Made by a program: the position numbers and the translations under genes. Positions 22,663 through 35,185 of a DNA stretch of 64,000 nt are shown here, piece after piece. Source of the stretch: Aselliscus stoliczkanus (lineage: Eukaryota; Chordata; Mammalia; Chiroptera; Hipposideridae). Position 1 is the first letter of the stretch, and each line of letters begins with the position of its first letter. The stretch lies in NCBI GenBank assembly GCA_033961575.1, contig CM066736.1, positions 91,458,852 through 91,522,851 of the forward strand, given 5' to 3'. The notes beneath the pieces were generated by a model. It did no database searches, was not told the origin of the DNA, and worked only from the letters and a program-made list of their open reading frames with translations.

Positions 22663-22663
<1 letters not shown>

Positions 22664-23129
22664 GATTGGAGGCAGCTCCACTTTATCCATCCCAGAGAAT
22701 GACACCACCATCTATTTATTGGCTTGCTGAAGCTAAAAGCTCAAGAACATCTTTGACTACACTTTCACTTGACTTAAGGTGTATATAAATGTTTTAATGT
22801 TTCATTATGGAAATTTTCAAATATATACAAAAGGAGACAGAACAGTGTAATGAACCCTCATATACCCATCACTCAGTTTCAATAATTATCAACTCCTGGC
22901 CAAGAGTTTATTATGATTTGACAAACATCTATGATATATGTGCCATGTAGCAGATCCCCAGCTAGGCCTAGGGATCCAGAGACGAATCAGATTTGTAACC
23001 CAAACTGCAGTATATAACATCTGACCCTGGTCCTTGGAAGATGAGTAACAGTTACCTAGAATAAGAAAGGTGTCCTCATTCACTTATTCTTTTTCAACAA
23101 ATACTAATTGTTATTATGTGCCCTTGGTG

Positions 23130-23830
23130 CTAAGCACACATAAAGAAACAAGATTCAGTCCCTGCTCTCTTGAAGCTTAAGTAATGGGAAAGACACATTA
23201 ACCATGTGATTAGAAATGTGATGAGTATCTTCAAGGTGATGTACAGGATGCTATGTGAGTGGACTAAATTTTGCCTGGGGAGGTTTGGGAAGGCTTTAAT
23301 AAGGAAGTGGCACTTAGGTGAGAGGAATGGGGTGAAGGAGATAGAGGTCAGCCAGGAGAAGGGAAAATTATTCCAAGTCAAAAGAGAAGTCCAAGAAGGC
23401 CAGTATGGGTGATAGTGGAGAAGCATGGCATAAGGTGAGCTGGAAAGGTGAGTAGGTTCCAATTCAAGAAGGGCCTTGTATATTACGCTAAGGGTTTTAG
23501 ACTTTATTTTAAGGGCAGTAGAAAATCATCAAAAGGTTTGAGGCAGAGGAGTGGCATGTTCTCCCTTGCATTTTAGAAAATTACTTCTGGCTGCTAAGTG
23601 GGGAATAGATCAGAAGAGAGCAAAATTGGCAGTGTAGGGACCAGTTAGGAAGTAATTGATGTAGTCTAAGTGGGAAATGACCATAGGGGGGAATTAGGGA
23701 TGGAAAAATTGTATAGGTTTAGTAAATATTCATGAGATAGAAACTAGTGACCAATTGACTGATTGGCTATGGAAGTATGAAGGAAAGGATGATTTCCAGA
23801 TTTCTGCTTGAGCAAATTTAAAAAAATCCA
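23130..23830. repeat. Old interspersed repeat, family uncertain
   Basis: The text AAGGGCCTTGTATATTACGC, followed by phrases such as GGCAGAGGAGTGGCATGTTC and TTCTGGCTGCTAAGTG, recurs in diverged form elsewhere in the window (about 20040-20300, 40560-40620, 54900-55160 and 63130-63900). That marks an old mammalian-wide repeat. I cannot name the family safely. Confidence 0.45.
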
Positions 23831-26669
23831 GAAATATCATCAATATACTTATCTTCCCGATCCCATTGGGCAGGATGCTTGCAATATCCAGGGAAATCTC
23901 TTCAGGTAACCAGAAGAATACACATAGAATGGTGAGGGTGGGGAGAATAGTCTAACTAGCTATTAATAGATGCAAAAAGGAAAATGTGCAGTTCACACAC
24001 AGTGCAGTTTGACCCACACACAGTCTTCCTGAATCCCTGATCTCCTCAATGGGGGAGATCTGCAAAGCATCCTGATCAATGGGGTGTCAGCCTTTGCCCT
24101 TCATCCATCCTTGATCGTTTCTCTTCCCCCTTCTGATGCTCTCTGTGGCCTGGGAGCAAGCAATTGCCTATGAGCCACTTCAGATGCTGTGTGTTGTTCT
24201 AACTAATGTAGATCCTTCTGAAGCAGGAATCTTTTCATATTATTACCTTGGACCTATCAAGAAAAACTTGAATTAAAAGCAAATCCATTCAGAGTCACTT
24301 AACCAAGAGCACTGGCTTTATACATTACCAGGCAGTTGGCATCCAAGTCACCTATGTGAAAGAACTGAGCTTTCATCTATATTAGAAGAAAAGACACGAA
24401 GTGGTGCAAAGGCAGCCTTTTCTACCACTACATATAAGTATTGCTTTGATATTTTAATGTTTCTTATAGTTGATTTAATAAACACTCTTTCTTCTGGGTG
24501 GTCCTTATCATTTGGGAAATCTATAAGGAGTAAAATCTTCCCACATAGTATATGGAATAGAGTTCATAAGTCAGATGCTAGGCCTGGCAACATCCTTCTT
24601 CAGCAGGACTATTCTAATACATTCCCAGGAAGAGCACATAGGGTGAGAAGAGAAAAGAACTGAGGACTGAACTCTGAGAATGCAAGCATTTGGGGAACCA
24701 GCAGAGGAAAAGAAGAAAACTGAGAAGAAACAGAGAGTAAGAGGAGAATCAGGAGAGAGTAGTGTCATGGAAGAAATCCAAGGGAGGAAAGATTTTCAAG
24801 GAGGAAGAAGCGGTCAGCAGCATTGAATGCAGCAAAGATTTCCAATAAGGTCAAGGCAATAAAAGTATCCTTTAGATTTGGTGACATGGAGGTCATGGAC
24901 ACCCATGATGTGATCTGTATCAGCAAAAAATGGAGGCAGAAGCCATAACGCAATGAGGTGAGCAAATGAAAATGAGGAAGTAGAATAAGTAAGTGCAGAA
25001 TGCCCCTTCTAGAAACTTGGAAGAAAGAATAGACAGTAACTGAAAAATGATATGAAGTTAAAGATTCTGGTTTGTCATTTCTTTTTAAGATGGTAGAGAC
25101 TTGAACATGGGCATATACTACCAAAAGGTAACAGTCCAGAAGATGAATTTGAAAGTAAAGAAAAAAAGCAGCTGAGAGATGGAGCAAGATCCTGGAGGCG
25201 ATGAGAGGAGGTGGGAATCAAGGTCTCGTGAGGAGAATTGGAAACCTTAACTCTCTAGGCTGAAAGGATGGGGTGAAGACAAGAGTGTAGATAGGGTAAT
25301 TAATAAAGTGGGAGCAGGCAGAGGTTGAGGTATTTCATGTCTAATGACATCGATATTTTCAAAGGGAAGAAGGGTTGCATGGAGAACAAGAAAAGCCTTA
25401 CAAGATAAGTATTATCCTGTCATGAACATGTTGTTGCCTTTGCTGTTATCTGTACAGCATCCATTCCCTATTTTACTGGCAATAGCACATCAGTTTTCTT
25501 TGAGACACATCCCCTCGCCACTCTAAGTCTGTGCGGTTCAAATGGATATCATTTGAAGTGAGTCCCACAACCCACTTCAGTGTTGGGCTCCTAACCCATG
25601 ATTAGATCAGTTCAGAGATGGGCACATGACTAAATCTGACTCAGTGAAAATTAGGTCCAGGAATTTTCCTGTAACTATTGGGCAAGACTTGTTGGTAAAA
25701 TGTAAGCCTGGTGGATATCTTGCCACCAAGAAGGATGAGCCTGCCTAAGAATGAAGCAGAGCTAAAGGATGGAGAGAGACAGATGCACGACAACATCACT
25801 TTAACACTTATATTTACCTCTGTCTGAAGTCATATAAGTCAATAAATCACCTTTTTGCTTACACCACTTTGAATTGGGTTTTATCACTTGCAACTAGGAG
25901 TTATGACGAATATATGCGGCAGATAGTGTATGTTGGTACTCTTCCCACATCCACTCTTCTGTAGTCTTCCCTGTACTAACAGGGCTGGAAATCTGAAAAC
26001 CGCATTTCTCAGATTCTTTTGTTGCTTTGTTACAGCTAGGTTATACTAATGGGAACCTTCACATGAAGAAGATGGGAGGAAGGGAGAAGTCCTTCTGCTA
26101 TTGGCAGTTCCTCTAGCAACACCAGCTTCTGATGTTGCAAAAGTGGGGGTGGTTCCAGCAGCATCAGTACAAACTCCAGCCACATCAGCAGCTAGTGCAG
26201 ATTTGTAGATCCCAGCTCCTTGGTCTTTGGGTCGTACCTTTTCTCCCTTTGCTCCTCTAAACCAAGATTAGTGGTAGTTTCCTGGTCTCTGGGTAGCCCT
26301 GTGTTTCCTCCTATGCTTCGCCAGACCTCCCCCATGACATTGTAACAAATTCTTTCTACTAAATCCTTCTCCACTTAGAATATCTAGAGTGAATTTTGTG
26401 TCCCTAACTGAACAGTGATTGATGCAATACACATTCCTATTTTGCATACACAGGTGCATATACATACACATACACCACCCAGAAGACTCAGAGAGGCTAA
26501 GTTTCTCAAACCTATAGAGTTAGGAAGTGGCCTAGCTGGGACGTGTCTAACTCTAAAATTCCTACTTTTTCTCTGACCTGATGTTGGTTTTCGTTGTTCT
26601 TTTCTATGGCTAGATTAAGTAGAAGTTAAAGGAGACAGAGAAATAAAAGTATTATTAAGGAAGTTGTTC

Positions 26670-27130
26670 GGGCCGGCCGAGTGGCATATCGGTTAAGAGC
26701 TGGTTTTGGGATGCCAGCGGCCCCCAGTTCGGATCCCACATAGGAGGGCCAGTGACACTGCCCTCTACAGCTAACAACAGCTCCACTTAGAGTTGGGCTG
26801 TGCGAGCCCCAGCGACGGTGTAGGCTGCAGCCCTTGCTGCAGTGGGCTGCCATAGGCTACAGTGACTGGCTGGCAGCCAGCATGAGCTGCCAATAGCCAC
26901 AGTGAGCGACCATCCAGAGGCCGGTGACTGACCTGCCTCATCCGGGAAGAGCGCAATGATGATACCAACATGGTCCAGTGAAGCAACGTCCTCCGCAACT
27001 AGACTGAAGAACAACAACAACAACAACAACAACAAAAAGACAGCAACTTGTCTGTTCCCCTTCCCCAATTCCCCAACACTGTTCCCCTCCCCGAATTCCC
27101 CAATAAAATCTTTAAAAAAAAAAAGAAAAG
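26670..27130 (+). mobile_element. Full-length long tRNA SINE (1st of three in a row)
   Basis: The head is GGCCGGCCGAGTGGCATATC. The ACTGCCCTC junction is followed by a body starting TACAGCTAACAACAGCTCCA, then a (CAA)n stretch and the tail CCCCAATTCCCC...AATAAAATCTTTAAAA. Flanking target copies are AAGTTGTTC at 26661 and again at 27132. Confidence 0.93.
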
Positions 27131-27140
27131 AAAGTTGTTC

Positions 27141-27639
27141 AAGGCCAGCCAAGTGGCTCAGTTGGTTAAGAGTTAGCTTAGAGCATGTGCTCTGACCATC
27201 AGGGCCACTGGTTCGATTCCCATATCGGCCAGTGAATGCTGCTCCCTAGCTGAGCTGTTGCTGAGCTGCCAACAAGTGGCAGGATGGCTCAGCTGGTATA
27301 AAAACAAGATTGCCTGTTCAGTCGTGGGTTATGCCCACCCACAACTAAAGATTGAACTCGGCACCTTGAGCTGAGCTGTTGCCCGGATGACTCAGTGGAT
27401 AGGGGGTGCACTCTTAACAACAAGGCTGCTGATTCGATTCCCGCATGGGACGGTGGCTACACCCACCCACAACTAAGACTGAACTCAGCACCTTGAGCTT
27501 AGAGGCCACAAGCTGGAGACTGGCGCCCTCCACAATGAAGATTGAAGAACAACAAGGATGGTCCCCTCCCCCAATTCCCCAACACTGTTCCTCTCCCCCA
27601 ATTCACCAATAAAATCTTAAAGAAAAGAAAAAAGAAAGA
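27141..27639 (+). mobile_element. Trimeric tRNA-related SINE (2nd of three)
   Basis: Three tRNA-like units follow one another: GGCCAGCCAAGTGGCTCAGT, GGCAGGATGGCTCAGCTGGT and GGATGACTCAGTGGATAGGG. The tail CCCCAATTCCCC...CAATAAAATCTTAAAG is the same as in the long SINE family. Target copies AAGTTGTTCA flank it at 27132 and 27640. Confidence 0.92.
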
Positions 27640-27649
27640 AAGTTGTTCA

Positions 27650-28073
27650 GGGTCGGCCAAGTGGCGTGTTGGTTAAGAGGTGGCTTGGGACGCCAGCGGC
27701 CATAGTTCGGGTCCCACATACGAGGGCCAGTGACACTGCCCTCTACAGCTAAGATGGTGAACAACAGCTCGACCCTGGAGCTGGGCTGCGTGAGCCCCGG
27801 CGATGGTGTAGGCTACAGTGGGGCTGCAGTGGGCTGCCATAGGCTACAGTGAGTGGCCCGCAGCCAGCGTGAGCTGACAACAGCTGCTGTGAACAGCCGT
27901 CCAGAAGCTGAGAACTGATCTGCCTCACCTGGGAAGAGCGCAATGATAATACCAACATGGGCCAGTGAAGCAACGTCCTCCACAATTAGACTGAAGAACA
28001 AAAGGACAGCAACTTGTCTGTTCCCCTTCCCCTATTCCCCAATAAAAATCTTTAAAGAAAAAAGAAAGAAAGA
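27650..28073 (+). mobile_element. Full-length long tRNA SINE (3rd of three)
   Basis: The head GGTCGGCCAAGTGGCGTGTT, the ACTGCCCTC junction, the body and the AATAAAAATCTTTAAAG tail are complete. Target copies AAGTTGTTCAG lie at 27640-27650 and 28074-28084. Confidence 0.93.
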
Positions 28074-28195
28074 AAGTTGTTCAGGTGATCAACTTTGATG
28101 TTCAATGTGGGTAGGAAAAACAATGGCTTTTAGTGAATGGAGGACTGGGAGATAATGCAGAGATCGACTCTCTCTATAAAGTCAAAAAGCAGGAG

Positions 28196-28321
28196 GGCCG
28201 GCCGAGTGGCGTGGTGGGTGAGCACTGGCTTGGGAAGCCAGCGGCCCCGGTTCGGTCCCACATATGAGGGCCAGTGACACTGCCCTCAAAAAAAAACAAC
28301 AAAAAAAACTTCTTATAAAAA
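28196..28321 (+). mobile_element. Short tRNA-derived SINE
   Basis: The head GGCCGGCCGAGTGGCGTGGT runs to ACTGCCCTC and an A-rich tail broken by CTTCTTAT. Target copies AAAAAGCAGGAG lie at 28184-28195 and 28322-28333. Confidence 0.92.
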
Positions 28322-28879
28322 AAAAAGCAGGAGAGTGAGAAGGAAGTTGTGAAGGAGGCAGAAGGATAAGAGGTGGTCACAAGTGGGATGTTGGAAGGTA
28401 AGGAATTGCTTCACAGGTGAATAATGATTCGAGTCAGAGTTGAACCATAGTAATTGGTGGCTGAAGTGGGGACTTAGGAATTGAGAGGACAGTCAGAAAT
28501 TTGGTAGATGATGGCCATAAGAATGGTATGGCTCACCTGCATGATGCCAGAGGACCTGCCAGATTTGCATTTAATCTGCATGGAAAGAGGAAGAGAAATG
28601 ATACAGTTGGGTGTGGAGTCATGCCAATGTGGGCATGGATGGAACTGCTACAGGGAAAGGAAGAGGGGCCTGGTCTCAATTAAAGCTAGAGGTAAAGAGA
28701 CAGAAAAGCATATTGACCATGGGGTGTGTAAAGAATATAGAGAAGCTTATTAACCATGGAGTGTGAATTCAAGAGGGAACAATGGAAAGTTTGGAAAGAA
28801 GAGACACAATGATGATAGGGGAAAGGGGCCATGGAGAAGCTTGGAGGTGAGATTCCTCACTGTCCTTCACCCTCCAATC

Positions 28880-29390
28880 CAATCCATCAGCAAGTCCTAC
28901 AGACAGTGTCTTCTAAATATTTTTTGATCTGTCCACTTTATTTTCACCTCCATTGCCACCCAGTGTCTAGGCCTCAATGGTTTACCACCTGGACCATAGC
29001 ACCACCTCCTCCGAGAGTACATCCACTGTATTCTCTTTCCATCCAGTGCCCACTCTGCAACAGTAAAGGAATTTTTCTAGAACATAAGTCTCATCACTTC
29101 ATTCCCTTGTCTAAAATCCCTCAGTAGTTCTCCATTGCCCCAAAGATAGACAAAATCCAAACTCCATGCTTCATAGCCTGACATGGACCCTCCCCACACC
29201 CGATGAGCTGCCTCAGTTCCCATCAACCCATCACTCATTCCCTGTGCTCAGCTCTGCTGAATAGTTGTGGTTCCCACTCCAGGCTGTCTCTTTTCCCTGG
29301 CTTTTCTTTGTTCGTCTTGCCTCCTCTACCTGTTATTCTCCCTGACATGGTAGTATATAGTAGGCAGTGAATATATATTTGCTAAATGGA
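28880..29390 (+). mobile_element. L2 LINE remnant
   Basis: The pyrimidine-rich pattern AAGTCTCATCACTTCATTCC...AAAATCCCTCAGTAGTTCTC, with TAGTATATAGTAGGCAGTGA near its end, matches the L2 style. Boundaries are approximate. Confidence 0.5.
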
Positions 29391-29642
29391 TTGCATATGA
29401 GGTCTGACAATTAAGTTCATGCACTTGTTGCTACAATGTTGCTAACTTTTTCTGATATCAGAGGGATTATTCATTATGAATTTGTACCAACTGGACAAAA
29501 AGCTAACCAAGTTTACTGTTTGGAAGTGCTGAAAAGGCTGCATTAAAAAGTTAGACAACTTGAACTTTTTGCCAACAATTCATGGCTCTTACATCACAAC
29601 AATGCACCAGCTCACACAGCACTGTCTGTGAGGGAGTTTTTA

Positions 29643-32600
29643 TTTTTTATTTTTTTAACAATTTATTTATTTATTTTTAATTAGTTTCAGTTGTACAACA
29701 CAGTGCAATAGTTATACATTTTACCCCTCAAAGTGACAACCCCCCACCCCCAATTCGCCACCCCACTCCTCCCCCCCATATCATATATATCTATTACTCT
29801 TCCTCTGACTCTCTTCCACAGTATAATCCACAGCCCGTGACTATCTATATATATTCAATTACAGTTGGTATACAACCTCCACTTCAGGTATACAGTGCAG
29901 TGATCAAACCTCTACTCCATCCATGAAATGGTCTCCCTAACAAGACCTATGACCATCTGACACCCCACAAAATATTTACAACATTATTAATTATATTCCC
30001 CAAACTGTCTTTCATATCCCAGTGGCAATATTGTAGTTGCCTATTTTTGCTGTCTAATCCCTTTCCCTTCTCCCTCATCGCCATCCCCCTCCCAATTAGT
30101 AACCCTGATTTTTCCTCTATATCTATGAGACAGTTTCTGTTTACTTTGCTCATTCATACAGTTTTTCAGATTCCACATATGAGTGAGATCATATGGTATT
30201 TGTCTTTCTCTGACTGACTTATTTCACTTAACATAATAGTCTCTAGGTCCATCCATATCATTGCAAATGGTACGATTTCATTCTTCTTTATAGTGGAGTA
30301 ATACTCCATTGTATAAATATACCACAGTTTCTTAATCCAGTCATCTACCGATGGGCATTTTGGTTGTTTCCAAGTCTTAGCTATTGTAAATAGTGCTGCT
30401 ATGAACAGAGGGGTACATACATTTTTTTGAATAAGTGTCTTGGGTTTTTCAGGATAAATACCTAGGAGTGGAATTGCTGGGTCAAAAGGTAGCTCTATTT
30501 CCATTTCTTTGAGATACCTCCATACTGACTTCCATAGTGGCTGCACCAATCTGCAATCCCACCAACAGTGCAGCAGGGTCCCCTTTTCCCCACAGCCCCG
30601 CCAGCACTTGTTTGTTGATTTATTGATGATAGCCATTCTGACTGGAGTGAGGTGGTATCTCATTGTGGCTTTTATTTGCATTTCCCTAATGACCAGTGAG
30701 GTTGAATATTTTTCATATGCCTGTTGGCCATCTGTATGTCCTATTTAGAGAAATGTCTCTTCATATCTTCTGCCCATTTTTTAATTGGGTTGTTTGTTTT
30801 TTTGGTGTTGAGTTTCATGAGTGTTTTATAAATTTTGGATATTAACCCCTTATCAGATATATCATTGGCAAATATATTCTCCCATTCAGTAGGCTTCCTT
30901 TTTGTTTTATTAATGGTTTCCTTTGTTGTGAAAAAAAATTTTAAGTCTGATATAATCCCATATGTTCATTTTTTCTTTTACTTCCCTTGCCTGTAGGGAT
31001 GTATCAGTAAAAATATTGCTCCAGGTAATGTCTGCAAATGTACTCCCTATATTTTCTTTTGGGAGTTTTATGGTTTCAGGTCTTACATTTAAGTCTTTAA
31101 TCCATTTTGAATTTGTTCTTGTATATGGCATAAGGAGGTGGTCCAGTTTCATTTTTTTGCATGTGTCAGTCCAATTTTCCCAGCACCATTTATTGAATAG
31201 ACTATCTTTACTCCAGTGTAAATTCTTGCTTCCCTTGCCATAGATTAACTGTCCGTAAATGTCTGGATTTATTTCTGGGCTCTCTGTTCTGTTCCACTGA
31301 TCGATGTGCCTGTTTTTATGCCAATACCAAACTGTCTTGATTACTGTGGCCTTGTAGTAAGTTTTGATGTCTGGTAGCGTGATCTCCCCGACTTTGTTCT
31401 TATTTCTCAGAATTGCCGAGGCTATTCGGGGTCTTTTATGGTCCCATATAAATTTTAGGATTATATTTTCTATTTCTGTGAAAAATGCCCTTGGTAGTTT
31501 GATAGGAATTGCATTGAATCTATATATTGCTTTAGGCAATATGGACATTTTAACTATATTAATTCTTCCTATCCATGAGCATGGTAGGTGTTTCCATTTA
31601 TTTGTATCTTCTATGATTTCTTTCTTCAGTATCTTATAATTTTCTGAGTACAGATCTTTCACTTCTTTGGTTAAATTTATTCCTAGGTATTTTATAGTTC
31701 TTGACGCAATTGTAAATGGGACAGTTTTCTTAATTTCTCTTTCCGTTAGTTTATTATTGGTATATGCAAATGCCACTGATTTCTGAACATTGATTTTATA
31801 TCCTGCTACTTTACTGAATTCGTCTATCAGTTCCAATAGTTTTCTGATGGAGTCTTTGGGGTTCTCTATATACAGTATCATGTCATTGCATATAATGACA
31901 ATTTTACTTCTTCCTTGACAATTTGGATGCCTTTTATTTCTTTTTGTTGTCTGATTGCTGTGGCTAGAACTTCCAGCACTATGTTGAATAAAAGAGGAGA
32001 AAGTGGACAGCCTTGTCTTGTTCCTGATCTTAAGGGAAATGGTTTTAGCTTTTCCCCATTGAGTATGATGTTAGCTGTAGGTTTATCATATATGGCTTTT
32101 ATTATGTTGAGATATGATCCCTGTATTCCCACTTTGCTAAGGGTTTTGAACATAAATGGCTGTTGGATTTTGTCAAATGCTTTTTCTGCATCTATTGAAA
32201 TGACCATGTGATCTTTATCCTTCATTTTGTTGATGTGTTGTATCACATTAATTGATTTACGGATGTTGAACCAGCCTTGCGCACTAGGGATGAATCCCAC
32301 TTGATCATGATGTATGATCTTCTTAATATATTGCTGAATTCTGTTTGCTAATATTTTATTGAGAATTTTTGCATCTATATTCATCAGGTATATTGACCTG
32401 TAGTTTTCCTTTTTTGTGCTGTCTTTATCTGGTTTTGGAATCAGGGTGATAGTGGCTTCATAAAAAGAGTTTGGGAGCCTTCCCTCCTTCTGGATTTTTT
32501 GGAATAGTTTGAGAAGAAGAGGTGATAGTTCTTTTTTGAATGTTTGATAAAATTCACTTGTGAAGGCGTCTGGTCCAGGGCTTTTGTTTTTTGGGAGCTT

Positions 32601-32829
32601 GTCAATTACTGATTCAATTTCCTTGGTAGTAATCAGGGTATTTAGATTTTCTGTTTCTTCTTTCGTTAGCTTTGGAAGGTTGTATGCTTCTAGAAAATTA
32701 TCCATTTCTTCCAGATTGTCAAATTTGTTGGCATATAGTTGCTCATAGTAATTTCTTAGAATTTTTTGTATTTCTGTGATGTCTGTAGTCATTTCCCCTC
32801 TTTCATTCCTGATTTTGCTAATTCGCCTC
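29643..32829 (-). mobile_element. 5'-truncated LINE-1 (ORF2 and 3' UTR)
   Basis: A 3.2 kb L1 in minus orientation with its poly(A) end at the left. A perfect 17-base target duplication, CTGTGAGGGAGTTTTTA, flanks it (29626-29642 and 32830-32846). It keeps the reverse transcriptase and C-terminal part of ORF2 but has lost ORF1, the endonuclease and the 5' UTR. This is established L1 target-primed insertion with 5' truncation. Confidence 0.95.
30166..32792 (-). pseudogene. LINE-1 ORF2 remnant, reverse transcriptase, frameshifted
   Basis: Three open pieces (32792-31878, 31881-30910 and 30681-30166) together cover most of the RT and C-terminal region. Seen are [47 protein letters not shown] and, in the C-terminal domain, the zinc-knuckle-like [18 protein letters not shown]. 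The first break is one missing base inside the catalytic YADD motif near 31883, so this copy cannot encode active enzyme. A second break lies at 30682-30909. Confidence 0.93.
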
Positions 32830-33179
32830 CTGTGAGGGAGTTTTTAGCCAGTAAACAAATAACTATATTGGAACACCCTCCCTACTCACCTGATCTGGCC
32901 CCCCAATGACTTCTTTCTTTACACAAAGTTAAAGGAAATATTGAAAGTAAGATATTTTGATGACATTTGGGACATCAAGGGTAATATGATGACAGCTCTG
33001 ATGGCCACTCCAGAAAAAGAGTTCCAAAATTGCTTTCAAGGGTGGACTAGATGCTGGCATCAGTGCATAGCTTCCCAAGGGGGAATGCTTCAAAGGTGAC
33101 TATAGTGATATTCAGCAATGAGGTATGTAGCACTTTTTCTAGGATGACTTTGCAAACTTAATTGTCTGACCTTGTACAT

Positions 33180-33470
33180 TTTACTCATCTTTTAAAATTC
33201 AGCTCAAGTGTTCTGTCATATATGAGGCCTTTCCTAACCCACTCTACATCCCAGGTATTGCTGCCTCCACTCTCCTTTGTATATATAGTCATTCATCTTA
33301 ATATCTAGCTCACTTTATTGTATTTATCTGATTTCTTGTCTGTGTTCCCCTCCTGACTGTGATGAAATGGCAGATTCTTGAGGGCAGGCACTGTCCAATT
33401 CATCCTGTCACTCCATTGCCTGACACACTGCTCTGCATATGGGAGGTACTAAGTGAGTGGATGAAAGAGC
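33180..33470 (+). mobile_element. L2 LINE 3' remnant
   Basis: CAGCTCAAGTGTTCTGTCAT, then GAGGGCAGGCACTGTCCA and the CTGACACACTGCTCTGCATA end follow the L2 3' pattern. Confidence 0.5.
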
Positions 33471-35185
33471 ATGAATTGGACCTTTTCTGGGAGTTCCTTG
33501 AAGACAAGCTAGAGGTTTCCTTGCAACAGGGCAGGTGGGAGAAGAGGAGAAAGAGGAGACTTAGTACACCCCCTTGAGAGGAGGAGGTTAACCTTGAGTA
33601 CCAAAGTTGCGGGGTAACTGTTTAGACACCTCTAGTCTCCCTGACATGATGCAGCAAGGGCCCCAGAGGTAGTACATGAACTGAGTAAGTCCCAAAGCTG
33701 AGACAGACTCTGGCCTTGTCCTCACCTCTTAGACTAAAGGAGGGACAGCCAACTCCATGAGAACCATCCAGACACCATCAGGGATGAAGGGGAAAACTCA
33801 AGATACTTCTTGGAAATGGACCCCACAATGCCTGCCTGGTGCCTGGTGCCTAACCTCTATTTCCAGCCCTGGGCAACCTCATATTCTGGGTAGAACCTCA
33901 TCTAAGAGACCCAATTTCATCCCCTGCCATCCTTGCCTCATACCTCCCACCCCCAGCCATCAAGGCTGGTGAAGGAACCTTAGGCAGTTCTGAACCAGAG
34001 GAGCCTGGTGCCTATCAGGAGATGCTCTATGGTATAGCCTCTAGAGCAAAGTCCCATGTGGCAGTGGAGCTTGTCAGTCTACCATTCTACCTACCAAAGC
34101 CCCACAAAGCAAGGGGCCACCAGGTCAGGAGGGGCTTACCCTAAGCCAGATGAGGCCATGGGCCAGAGGATGGGTCTATTTCTAGGGACCCTTCCTGAGA
34201 GAACCCAAAGGGTGGGTTTGAGTCCATATTCATTGTCATTGGGAGGTGGGTAGTATTACATCCAGACTAGGTTGTGGAAGCTCAGAATGAGGGGCCCCTA
34301 CTAGAGTCTGAGGCTATTTTTTGAGTCTAAACCTCTAATCTCTGCTGGGTTGAAAGGTAGAGGAGGAAAAGTTTGCCTATAGTCTAGGTCCACTCTCCAG
34401 ACAAAAAGTTGTCAGTAAGTTTGGAGCCTAAAGCCGTGGTCCATTTATGACCAGAAAAGAACAACACTGCAACCTCCACCAAGATGCTATACCACCTAGG
34501 CCCACATTCATGGGCTTAGATGGTGCTGATACCTAGGGGACTGAAGGGTAACCAGCATGACCCCCAGAGGAAGTGTTCTGCAAATGTGTTTTAGGGTGCC
34601 AAGTCCCTGATTCGTTCCTGCTCTCCTATCCCCAGCTTGCCTCTGACACATAGCTGGTGTCTCTCTGTTTCCCCACCTCAACTTCTTTCTACTTGTTATG
34701 CCTAACTCATGGCAACTAAAGCCTTTTCTTCTGGTGTCGTGCTACCTGAACCACCTAGAACCACAATTTGAAGGCCTCCATGGTCCTCAAATGGTAACTC
34801 TGAGCCAGTCCACTTGATACACGCATAGCTGCCCATGGCCCTATTTTCCTGATGCCGTGGGGCCAAGCTGTAGTCAGTTATTAGAAGGCTGGGTTGGAAT
34901 CCCTGCTCTGCCCCTTCCTTGCTATGTAAACACAGCAGGTTTTGTTTTTTTTTCCCTACTTTTGGTCCTCCGTTTCCATCTATGTGTAGATCGTCCAGAA
35001 GAAACCAATTTAAGATCTGGATTTAGAATCATCTGGGCAGAAATGAGCTTTGTTCCTCAGCCTTCCCCTCTCTTGCTCCTGCAGCATTATTTGAGCTATA
35101 TAGGCTAAAAAGAGATGTTACTAGCTTCTCAGTTCAAAGAAAGAAGTGAGACTGTTCCACAAGCAGGGCCCCTTGATTCAACAGC

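Larger units (their letters stand above)
29398..33174 (+). mobile_element. Mariner element (second family) split by LINE-1
   Basis: Terminal inverted repeats are TGAGGTCTGACAATTAAGTT at the left and its complement AACTTAATTGTCTGACCTTG at the right, each next to a TA target dinucleotide (29396-29397 and 33175-33176). Internal sequence on the plus strand encodes mariner transposase remnants: a HNNAPAHTA-like block before the LINE-1, and EHPPYSPDLAPNDFFLYTK after it. The first half is internally deleted and the frame is broken. The LINE-1 occupies 29643-32829. Confidence 0.88.
21601..35164. other. Intergenic region between APBB1 and HPX
   Basis: This is 13.5 kb with no gene recognised on either strand. 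The largest open frames (30166-32792) belong to a LINE-1. It contains MIR and L2 remnants, a (CA)n tract, a SINE cluster (26670-28321), and a mariner split by LINE-1 (29398-33174). Stretches 22,670-26,640 and 33,480-35,160 show old or unique DNA with nothing I can name. Confidence 0.75.

Noticed and set aside
25540..25910. Possible DNA transposon or LTR fragment
   Set aside because: The text has the feel of an old interspersed repeat, but I could not match it to any family by eye, so it is not listed as a feature.
29398..33174. Possible retrovirus or endogenous viral element
   Set aside because: No LTRs, gag or env were seen. The reverse transcriptase is clearly LINE-1 and the flanks are mariner.
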